64,000 nt of DNA. Origin: Patiria pectinifera. Taxonomy: Eukaryota > Echinodermata > Asteroidea > Valvatida > Asterinidae. The translations under genes and the position numbers were made by a program. The stretch lies in contig CM057147.1 of the NCBI GenBank assembly GCA_029964075.1, positions 25,751,513 to 25,815,512 of the forward strand, in the 5' to 3' direction. Positions 12,191 to 25,300 of the stretch are shown here, in pieces (the first letter of the stretch is position 1; every line of letters begins with the position of its first letter). The notes under the pieces are model-generated. The model was given only the letters and a program-made list of their open reading frames with translations. It was not told where the DNA came from and ran no database searches.

Positions 12191-13365
12191 CTAAAATAAG
12201 CGGATGATAATTCCACACCAACCTGCTACAAGTAAGTTGTAGCTTTCTTTCAGTGAAAGCTCTTCAAAATCTTCTAGTGCAATGTGACATTGCAGCCTAA
12301 TCCGAGTCAGCTCGAGAAGCAACACAACTGCGAGGCACACTAGGACGCCTGCCAATGAACACAAACGAGACGGATATCAGAAGAGCTGATTTTGGTACGC
12401 CTTATCGGCTTGGGGTTTTGGGTTTTTTTGGGGGGGGGTCTGGAGTAGTAAAGTACCATTATTCATATGTGCGATTCGGAATAAGGTGCAAATCGAGGCG
12501 GAGAAGGGTTGGGGAGATCCAAGCCCACTTTTGCATAAAAGGTAAATTTTGTCCAAAATGCACTCTAAAAAGGGCTCAACAAGTCCATGTTGGGCTCTAG
12601 TAAATCTATCACGCCAAATGATAATGTAAAGATTGTTAAAACGCACAATATAGACGTACAATTGTACCTCTATAAGTTGCTGATATTTTGTATAATATAC
12701 AGCGCGAAGGGATTTCGGGGACAAACACAAGTAAAAACAGTCGTATCAAAATGGTGACTTTAAAAGTAAAAAAAACCAAGCCAATCTTTCCATCATGCTT
12801 TACATGTAAGATTAAGATATTTACCTAGGAAGAAGCCGTATCTCATCATTTTCCGCACGGCCCTGTTAACCTGCTCGCTGAAGGCTGTTCCGTATCGGCA
12901 AAGATTGACGAAGTGCTCGCAGTTTCTCTTGATGAGATTGTATTTAATCGGCGTTTCTTCTCGGTGCATTTTCTTAGCTTTTTCACTGATTTCGTCGGGA
13001 TCCATAGGCTGTTGTTTTTTGTCTCTTGAATTGTTGATCCTCACCCAGCCAGAACCGTCCAGAATGTTCCCAATCGTATCAGCTAGTATCTTGGGCTTTT
13101 GACTGGCAGAAGACGCACTGCCTGATGTCTTCTTTTTGAAGAATGTCCAACCTCCTTCGGTTACACTGCAATGAATGACAGCGTGTTCCATCCCTTCATA
13201 TTCACCAACGTATATGCCGAAGTGTGAGTAACAACGACACCATCTGCGCTTGAACTCCAGCCTATCACCTAAGTAAACCTCATCCTACAAGGCGCTGATG
13301 TCCTCAGGTTTACGCCACTTGCCAACCTTTCGAACATTGTGAGGTGGTGCAATTTTATTACCCAT
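12191..13365 (-). CDS. LRAT-domain acyltransferase/phospholipase-like gene with in-frame TAG
   Basis: Two exons on the minus strand: 13365-12825 and 12348-12191 (donor CTAG|gtaaat, acceptor ttggcag, phase 1 on both sides). Together they give 233 codons including the final stop. The frame starts MGNKIAPPH and reads through 26 codons to TAG at 13287-13285, then continues without a break. After the TAG comes an LRAT-family domain with YSHFGIYVG (H48), a second candidate His (H61) and the family signature NCEHF with catalytic Cys at codon 149. Exon 2 encodes a hydrophobic segment (GVLVCLAVVLLL), fitting the C-terminal membrane anchor known in HRASLS/PLAAT and LRAT proteins. Known family members move acyl groups between lipids or hydrolyse phospholipids. 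The first Met after the TAG (13191) lies beyond H48, so starting there would lose it. This may be a null allele, a base error, or an acceptor: the TAG could end an intron, giving an exon starting GATGAG. Confidence 0.8.
12349..12824. other. intron of the LRAT-domain gene
   Basis: Lies between the two exons. It holds a T/G homopolymer near 12421-12437 and no other recognisable feature. Confidence 0.6.
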
Positions 13366-13839
13366 TTTTTGTGTTTTAATAATATTGCAAACAGATAATT
13401 CAATTCCTACTGATCCAGTGTTTCGCGCGTTAGTATTACAATCTCCCGGCGTTGACGCAACACATAGAATTATGGAATACTCACAGAAACAGTCTGTCTA
13501 TAATTTCACGTTATCGTTTTTAAATGTACGTCCGTCTACCAAGCCGACGAGCTCGTAGAACGTTCAAGACGCTTTTCGACTTAATGATAAAATGTCGCCA
13601 TTTTGTGGAACACGTACTACATTGAGCTATCCATTTGTTATGCGCAACAGTTCCCTGTTGATAGCGTCTGGTTGCTACGGTGATGAACATGCCGAGGCAT
13701 CATCATTATGTCAATATATTTATCCTCATTATGAGCGTGGCTGTTGCTGTGGTGCAGACTGCAGACCTAGCCTAGATACCACACCAGACCAGTCTGACTA
13801 TTTCTGCAAAAACACGAGGTTCGGTTTATAGTATAGTAA

Positions 13840-13886
13840 GCATTTACGGAAACGAATAGGATGATCCTATTCGTTTCCGTAAATGC
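13840..13886. repeat. perfect 22-bp hairpin with 3-base loop
   Basis: The arm at 13840-13861 (starts gcatttacggaaac) is exactly complementary to 13865-13886, separated by tga. Such a perfect palindrome does not match any element seen elsewhere in the window. It lies about 475 bases upstream of the LRAT gene start. Confidence 0.85.
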
Positions 13887-14654
13887 CCGAGGTTTACCGA
13901 ATACATTTCGTTGACTCTATTGGAAAGCCCTGGTATGGATGCATTTGTCGCATGCGTCGTTTGCTGCATGAATATGACATGTTTTTTTTCTTCAAAACTC
14001 GGCTTCGTATCCATATCGGTTCCACCTGCTTCAAGCTCAACATGAGTTAATGTTTTCCCACAGAAATACCAAATCGTATGAACATATTAAGAATAATCAA
14101 TGTTAACAAAATCGATCTTTTTTTCTCGAAATTGTGGGTGGGTGGGTCAACGCAATCGTATTTTTCTTTTTGAGTTAGTGTAATTTGAGTTGTCAAGTTA
14201 CATTTCAAAACTGAAAACCAATTTTGGGTTAGCAGTACTAACCGACAAAGTGATTATCTCGGTGAATGTAAATGCTCTTGGTAAGTGCGCCACGGAGTAA
14301 AAACAGAAAGCTTTAAGTACATAATCGCACGAGTAATCCTTCACAGAAGGAGCATCATGGCATGGCAGGTGGCTTAACTGACCATTACAATAATCGTCTC
14401 ATGTGTTGGTGAACTTGCCTATTTACATCTTGAACAATGTATATGGTCATTAGTATAGACCATGTGACATTTTGTTTACAAGTTGGATTTTGTCACGTGA
14501 TGCCAACTTTCAGCATTATGGTTCTCGTCTGCAAGCACACTGCGTGTATTTGAATAACGTAAAAGTGGGTCAAATGACGTGCAAAAGATGCTTGTACGGT
14601 GTACCCGGTGATTGCCCGTCGGCATGACGTGCACATGGTATATAGGTTTTCCCA

Positions 14655-14932
14655 CACTCTAAAAACAGGGTCAGGTTGACCTGGAATCCGGGTTCTATTT
14701 TGACTCAACTATTTTCCGGGTCAAAATGACACTTTTCCGGGTTTTGTCCCGGAAAAGGGTAATTTCTACCCGGAAACGTACCATTTGGACCCCGACAATT
14801 GCCAGTTTGACTCGGACAAGTTTAATTTGATCAGTGTCGTTTTGGCCCAAAAAGAATTGAGCCAAAGAGATTCCGTATTTCCGGGTCAATCTGGTGACGC
14901 GGATGTTTTTTGTTTGTTTTGTTTTTAGAGTG
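14655..14932. mobile_element. CACTCTAAAAACA-ended MITE
   Basis: Inverted ends are cactctaaaaaca and tgtttttagagtg. The 278-bp interior is full of short CCGGGTCAAAATGAC-like motifs in both orientations, so the single strand could fold extensively. CACTNTAAAAA ends are seen in EnSpm/CACTA- and Chapaev-like miniature elements. It is non-coding. Confidence 0.7.
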
Positions 14933-17312
14933 CAGTTACTTTTTTTTATCCCACCTATTCCCCTCCTCCTCTCTCTCCTCTCTCCGCCCCCCCCCCCCCC
15001 CTCAACAAAAGTTAAGTAGCTTGCTTTTATCTAGGATGAGTGTCAATATGGTGTTTCATTCGCCGGAAAAAAGTTCACCTCGTAATATTTTATATTCTCG
15101 TATCGGAGGAGGCATTTTCATGGCGGTCGACAGCACTGATCTCTACAAACGTGGTCGACATTAACAGCAGCGAGATCGGTGCAGCGCCCTCATTGGCAAC
15201 GTCTGATTTGATAATCAGAAAAATTCATGTTTGAGTGTATAGTGCAGTCAATGCTTAAAATTTCACTTTTCGCGTGACTCCATATAATTCTGATATTATT
15301 ATAAAGATATTGAAAACAAAAAAATCTCGTCTTTCACATAGATTGAGATAGAGAGTGATACTGAATCACTTTAAAATGCCGTCAAAAAAAATAAGTTGCG
15401 TTATAAATGGTTCGTCAATAATCCCCACGCCACTGCAAACGTAAGACCAATATCCATATACGTTGGGGTTAAACAGGGGTTAAAACACCTTTTGTTTGGC
15501 AGCTTGCAAAAGCTGACTTCCGTCAGAAAAATACTCAGTTCGCATCCGGGATTATTAGCATAATGGGCCGTACAAATAAAGCACAAGACTCCTCGTAATA
15601 ATAACACAGAGTGTTTTTGAACGGGGTACAATATGTAACATTATGAAACTACCATGCAGCTGACCATGATCTAGGACCCATTTATAATGCATGACATTAT
15701 TTGAACACTTTTTAATGACTCGGTTATTCTTGTACTAACACTATCTTCTTACAACTTGCGCAATGGTCACTTAAAATTCTTCATCGATGAGTTATTGCCT
15801 TTCCTAGCTCCATGCCTATACTTTCCCATCGCTTTGGAAATTATCACAATGCATTATTCTAGTTGTTGCGCCTTCCTGAGTAGGATGGAGTTGACAACGT
15901 GTCGAGGCTAGGCATCATTGCTATTTATAGTCATGACATCTTAGCACGACTGCTGACGAGACTAGTTTCAGGAAAGCCAGCCGGCGATAGTAAACCTCTT
16001 AACGTGTAGTTGATGTTAGACATACATAGGTACATGAGTACACTAAGTAGTGCCACACAGGCTACAAGTTGACGCTAAGCGCATTGACTACATCATAATC
16101 ATCATCACGCTTCAACGATTTTCCCATTTCCCGGGGTAACATTCCACCTGGTGCGACCTAGTCCTAGCTTTTAGACTGGAGTTCCGATCTGAAGTCTGAA
16201 GTGAAAGAAAATCGACGGAGAAAACCAGATAGGTAGGCCTATGAATCTAATGAGTTAACATTTTGCATCTCGTATCACACAGTGTTGGTTGAATTTCAGA
16301 GAGAAAATGCAAATTTAACGTAACGTGTCCGTTTACGTTTGGAATTCAGCCACAGGACTAGGCATGCTAGGACGTTCCCGACACAGGACAGGCCGGAGTT
16401 CGTCGGGCGCCCCAGGCCTAGCCTGCCGCCCAGGCTGTACTTCGTAGTGTAGTCGTGCGTTTACCGAGATAGCCATAGTAGTAGTACTTGTCACAACACA
16501 GTAGTACAGTATAGCCCCATACAGCATACAAAAATGTGTGGAAATGTCCTAGATCATTTGCTAGATCATACGGTTTGTGCACAGGGTGATAGCCAGAAAT
16601 GGGAATCTTTCCAGGAAATGAATTTATGTTGTCACTTGATTATCGTCCATTCGTTACTGAACTGTTTATTACTAATATTAGCATTTATAGCAAAAAACAA
16701 ACTGTTGAATTCAGTACCTTCAGAGGTCTAATTAGTAATTTCGGGCAGAATTCCGATGACATTCGACCACACTCTAACATGATGGCGTCCATTTTCCTGT
16801 AATCTGCTTGAGTTTACCGAATGTGCGTAAACTTTGCCAAAGTACCGTACGTCTATGGCTGTTGCCTGTCATTCAGTAATCATAGGTATGAAGTGCGCCT
16901 GCAGCATGCGCTGTTGACCAGAATTGAATGACACTCATGCAACAGCCACTGAAGCACTTTGTTTATAATATCAATGTGAAAAGTAAACTAAGAAGACCGG
17001 AGAGTTCATGGAAGGTTTATTAGCGAGCAGTCTCTACTCCAATCGAGAAACGTGATAAGTACCACGATAATAAAGCGTCCTATCCTACGTTTGCAAGATA
17101 TAATGTAAACTTAATTTAATGTAAATTCAGCAGTTATATAAATTATTACGCAGTGGCTATCATTACGGCAGTTGACCGTCTGGTTTCCTGACCTGACAAT
17201 ATTTAATGTCAGACTATCAACTGAATTGTTCTCTGACTTTATTTCCTTTTAAAAAATTCCTCCAAAGCCATGGATCACTAAGAAAAAAAATTGAAAGTGT
17301 TAATTATGGGTC
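14933..17312. other. intergenic stretch without recognised features
   Basis: Contains a pyrimidine tract with a C-run at 14960-15002 and short chance frames. Neither a gene nor a bounded element could be defended here. Confidence 0.4.
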
Positions 17313-18284
17313 CAGGGCTCGATTTACAAAAAAAAGTGGCATGCACTGGTGCATGTAGACCAAAAAACCTACATGCACCAAGAAAAACCCACATGCACCA
17401 TAATTGACTTACACTGTCTGCTTCTCTGAAGGCATTCTTTCTCTTTGAAATGTATCAAACTTTCCACAGACAGTACAGTACATAGCCTTTTTTTACTCTA
17501 TCATGCTCAAGCTTATATAGACCCGTGAACGTGGCAAAGCCACACTGTTGTGGAATTTCGAACATGGCGAAATCGATCCGCCATACATAATTTCTTTAAT
17601 ATGTTCAGTACTCGCCTAGAAATCAAAATTTGCCTTCCCGCGTGTTCAGGATGTGTCATTTCGACGAAATTTGCCATCGATGAAGACCCATACGAACGTG
17701 TAGAAATTAGATTTTAACCTGACAAGTGACCCTGACAAATGACCCTGGACATTTGCGTGCAAAATAGCGGAGCCCTCCTACATGTAGCTACCCGTCTGCT
17801 TATATGATAAGCGACGTCAGATTGGGCAATAACGAAACCACGTGATAAACACTGCTAATAATTTGAAACGCACTTATGATCCGAACATAAGGAATGCCCG
17901 GAGCGTCAGTGCGATACCAAATTATCCGCAGCATGTATCACGTGGTAAATCACATGCATGATCGGAGGAGGTTGCAGGACGTACGTCGAGATCTTGAATT
18001 TTACCCCGTACTTTGAATCTGCTGCGACTGTGCGAGCATGGTGCGAGGAATAATTTATGGATTTATAAAAGAAATAACACGTTTGTACACTATCTGGTTA
18101 GGTATTCAACAAACTTTATTCTTATTCTCACTCACTCACTCACTGGTAAATATATGCATGCAATGAGTATTTTGGTGGCTAAAAAAGTTACATGCACGTC
18201 GTGCATGCTCAGTCAAAAAGCTACGTGCACAAGCGAAAATCTACATGCACTGGTGCATGCGTGCACCGGGTAAATCGAGCCCTG
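17313..18284. mobile_element. hAT-like non-autonomous element, 972 bp
   Basis: Perfect 8-bp duplication tatgggtc at 17305-17312 and 18285-18292. The left end is cagggctcgatttac and the right end is its exact complement, gtaaatcgagccctg. Subterminal regions on both sides carry repeated ACATGCACC and GCACTGGTGCATG motifs, as hAT transposase-binding regions often do. No transposase frame is visible. Confidence 0.88.
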
Positions 18285-19320
18285 TATGGGTCTCAACTAC
18301 ATACAGCGGACCCGCAGTCCTACCGGTACGTTCTCCTATTGAGCTGCACGTTTGCTAGTCTGAGTATCACCCGTTATCCACGGAGCCCAGTCTCCTGTAT
18401 AACGTCTGATATATCTAAGCATGCAGATTTATGTGATCCCACGACTCAGCCAATCGGAGTCGACTTTACTAAATCATGACGTCATTTCATTCCCAAATCA
18501 GGACTAAATGTTTGATTGGTCAATTTGATTGCAGTGTTTTTAATACACCAATTACGGCCGGGCATTTAGATCGATAAAATCTAGACAGGCTTGCACGTAT
18601 CGCCTAACATAAGAGCGCGTAGCCTTTGTTGCTGTGTCTAGGTTGTTTTTTTTATCCATGTCGATGACGCGACAACGGGTGAATGACCAAAGACCCGATA
18701 AAGAAAGCCCCCGCTGATTGGTCAAAATCTAGAGGCCAAGAGGCGGTTGTCTTGCATAATTAATCTGCGAATCTGCTAACATATCATAGACCATGGCTCC
18801 TCCCCATGGTCTATTACATAGACTACACGTTTGCTCAGTTCGAACCAATAGTTGGTTATCTTATATGACACATATGTATTTGTGCATATGCCCAAAGGAA
18901 AAAAAATGAGGGATGTATTTAACACTTTGTAATTTTAATTGGTGAACGATTGCTACACAGTCAGCATGGTCATAAATCACTTGCAGACACAGGTGGTGTA
19001 CATCGTAAATCAGGTTGGAGCTGCTTCATCTGGCTAGAATAGAATTAATACATCTACATGTAGTAAACAGGTAGAGTTGGGGGGAGGGGCTGACTGTCAG
19101 TCGACCGTTAGTCATGATCAAAAATTTGGAAAGGGGATACAAAATTCACGATATTCATCTTTAAAGAGATGATTAGAGTTGCGTTTGGGGCATATTTTTA
19201 AAAAAAAAATCCAAGAGCCCAGTAGCCTACAAGTGAGTGAATTTTTCTTGTAAGACATTTGTCCCATTTTTTCCCAGTTTGAAATTCGCAACCAGCTACC
19301 ACATTGCAGATAAACCAACC
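18285..19320. other. 5' flank of the nucleoredoxin gene
   Basis: Upstream region expected to hold the promoter and 5' UTR of the plus-strand gene at 19321. No TATA box or other defined motif is convincing. The start codon context is accaaccATGg, a good animal initiation context. Confidence 0.4.
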
Positions 19321-22300
19321 ATGGCCTTAGTGGACCTCCTCGGAGAGACGGTGACCAAGAAGGACAAGTCCACAGTGGACGTCAGCTCCCTGGCTGGGGA
19401 GGGCAAGGTAGTGGGCCTGTACTTCTCTGCCCACTGGTGCCCGCCATGCCGCGGGTTCACACCCAAGCTGGCCGAGTGGTACAAGAACTTCAAGGCCTCG
19501 GCCAAGGGTGCCAATCTGGAGATCGTCTTTGTCAGCTCGGACCGCGACGAGACGTCCTTCCAGGAGTACTTCAATGAGATGCCCTGGCTAGCCCTGGATT
19601 TTGCCAAACGAGACTTGAAGGTAAGCACCACGGCGGGGTCCATCTGGCTGTCTATGATTGGTTTAAAATGAACCATCTCACCCTGGCAAGTTCAACAACA
19701 GTAAGAGAAGGTCATTTCCAAAGATGTGACAAGTGACACATTTTTGGAATTGTCTGTTTGTAGTTGGTTTTGTAATTGGGCAAAACCATGAATGGGTACA
19801 AGCGTTGACAGGACGCACAATCGGCTAAATCTGGTCCCGAGAATGCTGATTTCAGGATTGTGTCATGAGAGGGCGCAATTCCAAATGCGGTATGTATCCA
19901 TGGCAATTTTGAACTGAAATGGAAGTTCCCAAACATTGTGTTTTCTCGAAATATACAGCATTCACAGAGCTAAAACTTCATCGGGTTAGTTGTTAAGCAG
20001 CCGTCTTTAGTATATGTTGAGCTAAAGATCTGTTGCTTTAGCCCTAACTCCCTAGCCTTTTTTGCTAGGAAAACTGACTACATGTAAGTCCATCAAAATC
20101 CATCAATCACTGTGCGTCCATTACAAAACTGTACCGTACATGACATAATGAAATCCACCACTGACGCCCTGGTTGACATTCATGGACTTGCTAAACATGG
20201 CTTTTATCACAATAGCACTTTTATCACAATAGCAGTACAGGAAGCTAGGCAAAATCAATTGGATAACCCTAGAACTGCTTCAGGCAGTTCTAGTCACGCC
20301 GGACCGTTCTAGTCCAGGTCCCCAAAATTCCACCAAAAATGGGGGGGATGGTTTTTTATGGAGTTGGGGTGGTTAGGGTTAAAGGGACACTGGGTCCTGG
20401 AACAGCCCAATCGGGCTACAAAACGCGCTTTGAACGAGATGATGTTAATCGTAAATAACATTTAAAAGTAGGATATAAACATCCACACAACTATCCTTTC
20501 AAAAGTGGGCGGTTTTGTGTTATTCCTGTATTATGCATGCAAAGAACGAATTTTGGTGTCCACTTTTGCGACCCCATAAATTCGAGCTGTTTGGATGCTA
20601 GTTGTAATTTCCTTCGTAAAGTTTTTGCGGACGTTGAAGAAACCACTTTATTTGGCATTGGCGATTGGTCACCTCTGTTCGCGAGACACACACTGTGTAT
20701 ATCGTACACTGAGAACGACACGAAAAACATATTCGTACTCTGTCGTGTCCGATGTAAACAAGCGGTTTTTTTTCGTCTTCACTAGGGAATGGTGAGACAT
20801 TTGGTTGGTTTCCTTTTAACCAGATGTTTGAAAAAGGCTAAGTAAACAATCCAAAACATGAAATTTTGGGGGATTTCAGGACCTAGTGCCCCTTTAAACG
20901 AAACAAAATGCACAATGACAAATGGTCCATTTTTTTTCTACCTTGAAGGAAGCTGTTCCTTTGAAACAAATGCCATCCCAGATACAACAAACTGCTATGA
21001 CAAAAGTGATCTCACCAACATGTAAATCAATTTTCAGCTGCCACGTGCACGAAGAATGGCACTTTACAACACCAAACTTGTCAGGCAAAAACACTCGGCA
21101 ATTTCCCTAAAAGCCACCAACCCACATGCAATTACAAGGACAGTGACAAAGCAATGTACATGATGAGGTGATCAAAACATCAATCATTTTCAATTGAATT
21201 GTGTATGTGACAGAACTTAAAGGGAAGATACAACATTTGCAAACATCACAAAACGAAATGATCAAATTATCACAAAATACCTTACTGAATTGTTAGGGAA
21301 TGGCAGTCTAAAGCATCCTTTAAAATCACGGTTAATGGTGTGCTGACATTTTAAAGAAAACCTGTATTTTTCCAACGCTGGTCAGCAGACCAGCATTGGA
21401 GAAAACTGGCTTTTTTCAAAAACTGTTCCTAGTTTTTCATATTTAGTAAGTTCTTCTGACTTTTCTTTGCAATTGATTACACACCTGTGACGGGGTACAC
21501 ACCTGCTAGACTGATTCTCTGATCTGACAATTCCCCAAAGGGTATTAATTGCTCTTTTTCATCTTAAGTGGGGTCAGGGAGCCAGACTACAAGAACATGA
21601 TTCTTGGTTTTTCCAGCATCTACAAGCCCATAACATGAAACAAGTCAGTTTAACAATATGTTCTATAACATATTAATCCTCCAAATCCAATTATTTTTGA
21701 AAATTGCAGCAAAAGCAAATGTTGTACATTCCCTTCAATGATTTATTGCAAACTGTGCGACGCATGAATTTTTCAGATGGAAGTCATAAGGTTGAAGTGT
21801 GAAGTTCCAAATTATTTATACTGGTACGATATTTAATTGATCAGTCCAACGCTGATGCTATTTCAAATGTAGAAATGTAGTGTAGAATACCTTGACCCCA
21901 TGCCTACTTTTGTGGAATCAGTTACGTGTACATATGTACGCCTACATGTACCTTTTCTGTGGCGGACACACAAATTGCTTCCTGGTGTGCAAGGGCATTT
22001 ATTTGGCTATTGATGTGTATGTGGGTTTTTGGCTGTGTCGTTTAATCGGTAGCTTTCTCGAAAATAGTGACTTCCTTTTGATAAGATCGTAAGAACCTGC
22101 CACTTGGTCTTTCCTGAAAATGTTTTGACAGTTTTGTTTCACATCTGTTTACTCTTTTTAATTAAACGCAAGAATTTAGCTGCCATATTTCTTACGTGAT
22201 TGGGGTTTCTTTTTGTATTAAAACTGTTTAGTGTCAGAGTTCGCTTTAGGCCTATTGCTTTTTGGCAATTTAAAACATTGTGTAAAAGTCATGATGACTT

Positions 22301-25300
22301 CGCACTTGTACTGTTGCATGACATGGAACACATTATGACTTTGTTGCAGTTGATTACTCATGTTCTCTGCATGTAACTCGCCTGCAGACTTCCTGGTATG
22401 TACGTGATGCACACATGGTCACATTCAAAGCCGTCCCTGATTCATTTGCCTTAAGACTCTCTATCGTTCCCCGCCCACTTCAAGATTTCTTGCATGTCAG
22501 TCCCTGCATGAGGTGTTTGAAGCAACAAATCACACTCAAACTAGAAAACACTCATAGAGAGCGCAAACCTCCGCCAAGGCTAAACAGTTCCCCGCCATAT
22601 TGTCAGTACACCCAACAAAAATACTCGCATAAATGGTGAAGAATCCTTTCAAAAAATCCTGGATCCAGACCCAGATCCGGATCACTTCCAAAATCTAATC
22701 GATTTGTACTTGAACCAAGGACCACCCCTACAAAAATTTACATGCAAATCCGTCCTTAACTTTTTGAGTTATCTTGTTATAAACAAACAAACCAACCAAT
22801 CAACAAAATCTGATGAAAACTTAACCTCCTTGGCGGGGATAATAACAAACCAAACTCATTGAAAAAAATGCATAACAAAAGAATATGCCTCACACAAAAA
22901 TATGCTGTATTTGGAAAAAAACACTTTCATTATCATCATCATTGTTCGACTGCAGCTTCACTGCTTGTGTCGGGCACGATGACGAACACGCCACACGTCC
23001 TGTTCCAAACTTTACCTTGTTGATTTGATTTGTAACAAAAGTTTTCTTCATTCACTGGTCTCAAAATTTGAATCTCATCTGGTCCTATCCTCTCCTTCCC
23101 TCATCTTTAAAAGCATGCAACTTAATTCCTCCCTGCTGATTTCCTTGTTTTTCACTTTACACTGATGAAATTTCTAGTTTTAAAACACTTGTATAAAAGT
23201 CTTGCAAAGCTTGGAAGTTTCTCTTTTGTTGTAACTTCCAAGTTAGCTGCCTGTCTGTTAGGGCTGTGCATCTGAAACCGGTACCCGAGTACCCGACCGC
23301 TGATGTCAGGAACCGGTTCCAGATTATGGAATCGAGTACCTGTAACCAACTTTACAAATTACTTAGTAACTTCTCAGTCAATGAAAAAGAAATGTTTCGA
23401 ATATCAGTGGAAAAATTTGACAATGAAAAACGCAAAACATGGAAAACCAAAACCAATTTCACGTTTTATGCTGCATGCGAAAGTTGCAGTTTTCACCACA
23501 TAGCTAAAGAGCTCACTGTATACACCCTATCTAGCCGTATTGCCGCACCGACGTGGCAGTATTATCATGCGGACCCTTATGAACAATCTGAACAGCAACT
23601 TCCCAGATTTGAATTTTGGGTTTGGGTTTCTTTACGAGTAACCGGATACCCGCATTTTTTTTCAATAGGGTACCCGGTTCCTGTACTACCTGTAAATGCA
23701 CACCCCTACTGTCTGTACGAAGATCAAGAATACACATGTGCAGAAAACCTTAATTCTTGAAATATTGACCGTAATTCCCAACGAATGCGACATGTTTGTA
23801 CATGTACATGTACACATGCATGACATGTGCCAACAACATTACCCTTTTGTCAATGCAATCAATCTTCATGATTGGTTGCCCAGAATTTTTTTTCTCTGAC
23901 TCGAGTCATTATAAAAAAAACCCAGCTTGACATAACATTGTCACGGACAAACGATTATGAAAAAACCTTTTCCCAGGCAGCTACAATGTATATTGTACCA
24001 TGATTGTACACTGTATTGTGTAGGCCTACACTGTATTGTGAATTGCAGTTCGGCATGCTGTTTATTGTAAGAGCTGTAGGCCTATTCAAACCGAAAGTGA
24101 AATTTGGAACATCAAATAGGGCTATTGAAACCAAGATTTCGAACAGAAATACCGGTATGTGTAGGTGATTCAGTTAAGAAATACCGGTAAGCGGTTGATT
24201 TTTTTGTAAACTATTTTACTTGGGAAAAAGACCGCAAAAGCACCACAAAAACACGCATGGAAGCCACGGATTATTTGTTGTTCAGTGACGACTACAAATT
24301 ATGTTGTTTAGCAATTCAAATTTTGCCTAAAATCAGTCAGATGAAAATCAGTCACTTTTTACAAAGAATTTTTATGGAAATTTAGAGAGCCCTAATTTGA
24401 AAATCTGGGCTCGTCTGTTAAGCATACATTCATAAATACCTAATACAGTTACCCATTCCTATTGGTCGAGAGCCCGTCACATGGCTAGTCTTAAACAGTT
24501 GTTTAAGACATAGCTGGCTGGTCTTAAACCCTTTTCCAGTGTCACATGTAATTTGGACTCCTAAAAATCCAGTGCCTCTTACCGTTTCATTGGTTGAACG
24601 TTCACAATCCTCACGTAGGCATGCGCAATACTAGCAGTGAGTCAGTATTTCATAGTCCTAAATTCACAACGCAACGCCCCAGGTGCATTCTGCGCGACAG
24701 CGCGCAGTACGCGTGACGCGCATGCCAATCTCCATAAAAGGAGTTGTTTACATCTTACTCGCCAGCTGGAAACTCCATTATTTAGCTAGAGGGGTGTTTC
24801 AAAAAAATGAAGTGAACTTTTTGAACAAAATCGGGGTTTTTTGACCGAAAAGTTTAGATTTTTTTACCAAAAAGGTATTTATGAATGGGAACAAATATGT
24901 GCTTGGTCGAATGGTCGGTATTAATCACTTCGGCCCGGGTAATTATCAGCACCCAGACTCCAAGCGGTCTTAAACAGAGTGATTAAAACCTCCCGAGCCC
25001 ACATTTATTCCCTTATAAGAAAAATTCCAAACGGATAAAAAAATACTGTAAGTTATAAAGTGCACAATTGAAACGGCCTTTCCCCCCAAGATTTCAAAAA
25101 TTAAAAAGATTTCAAAAGCTCCAATTTCAAAATGTCATGAATGTAGGCCTTTTTTTGATATGGATACAAGTATTTTACGTTTTTAAAGTGTTCGGTAAAG
25201 CAACCTAAACCTACCGGTATAAGATTTTGTCTCACCATATAAGGTACATTGTAAGATGTACATGTATACGTTTGAATTAGTGCTCCTTGAATCACAGAAT

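Noticed and set aside
23266..23760. 164-codon open frame.
   Set aside because: It spans a bounded hAT-like MITE and its composition is not protein-like.
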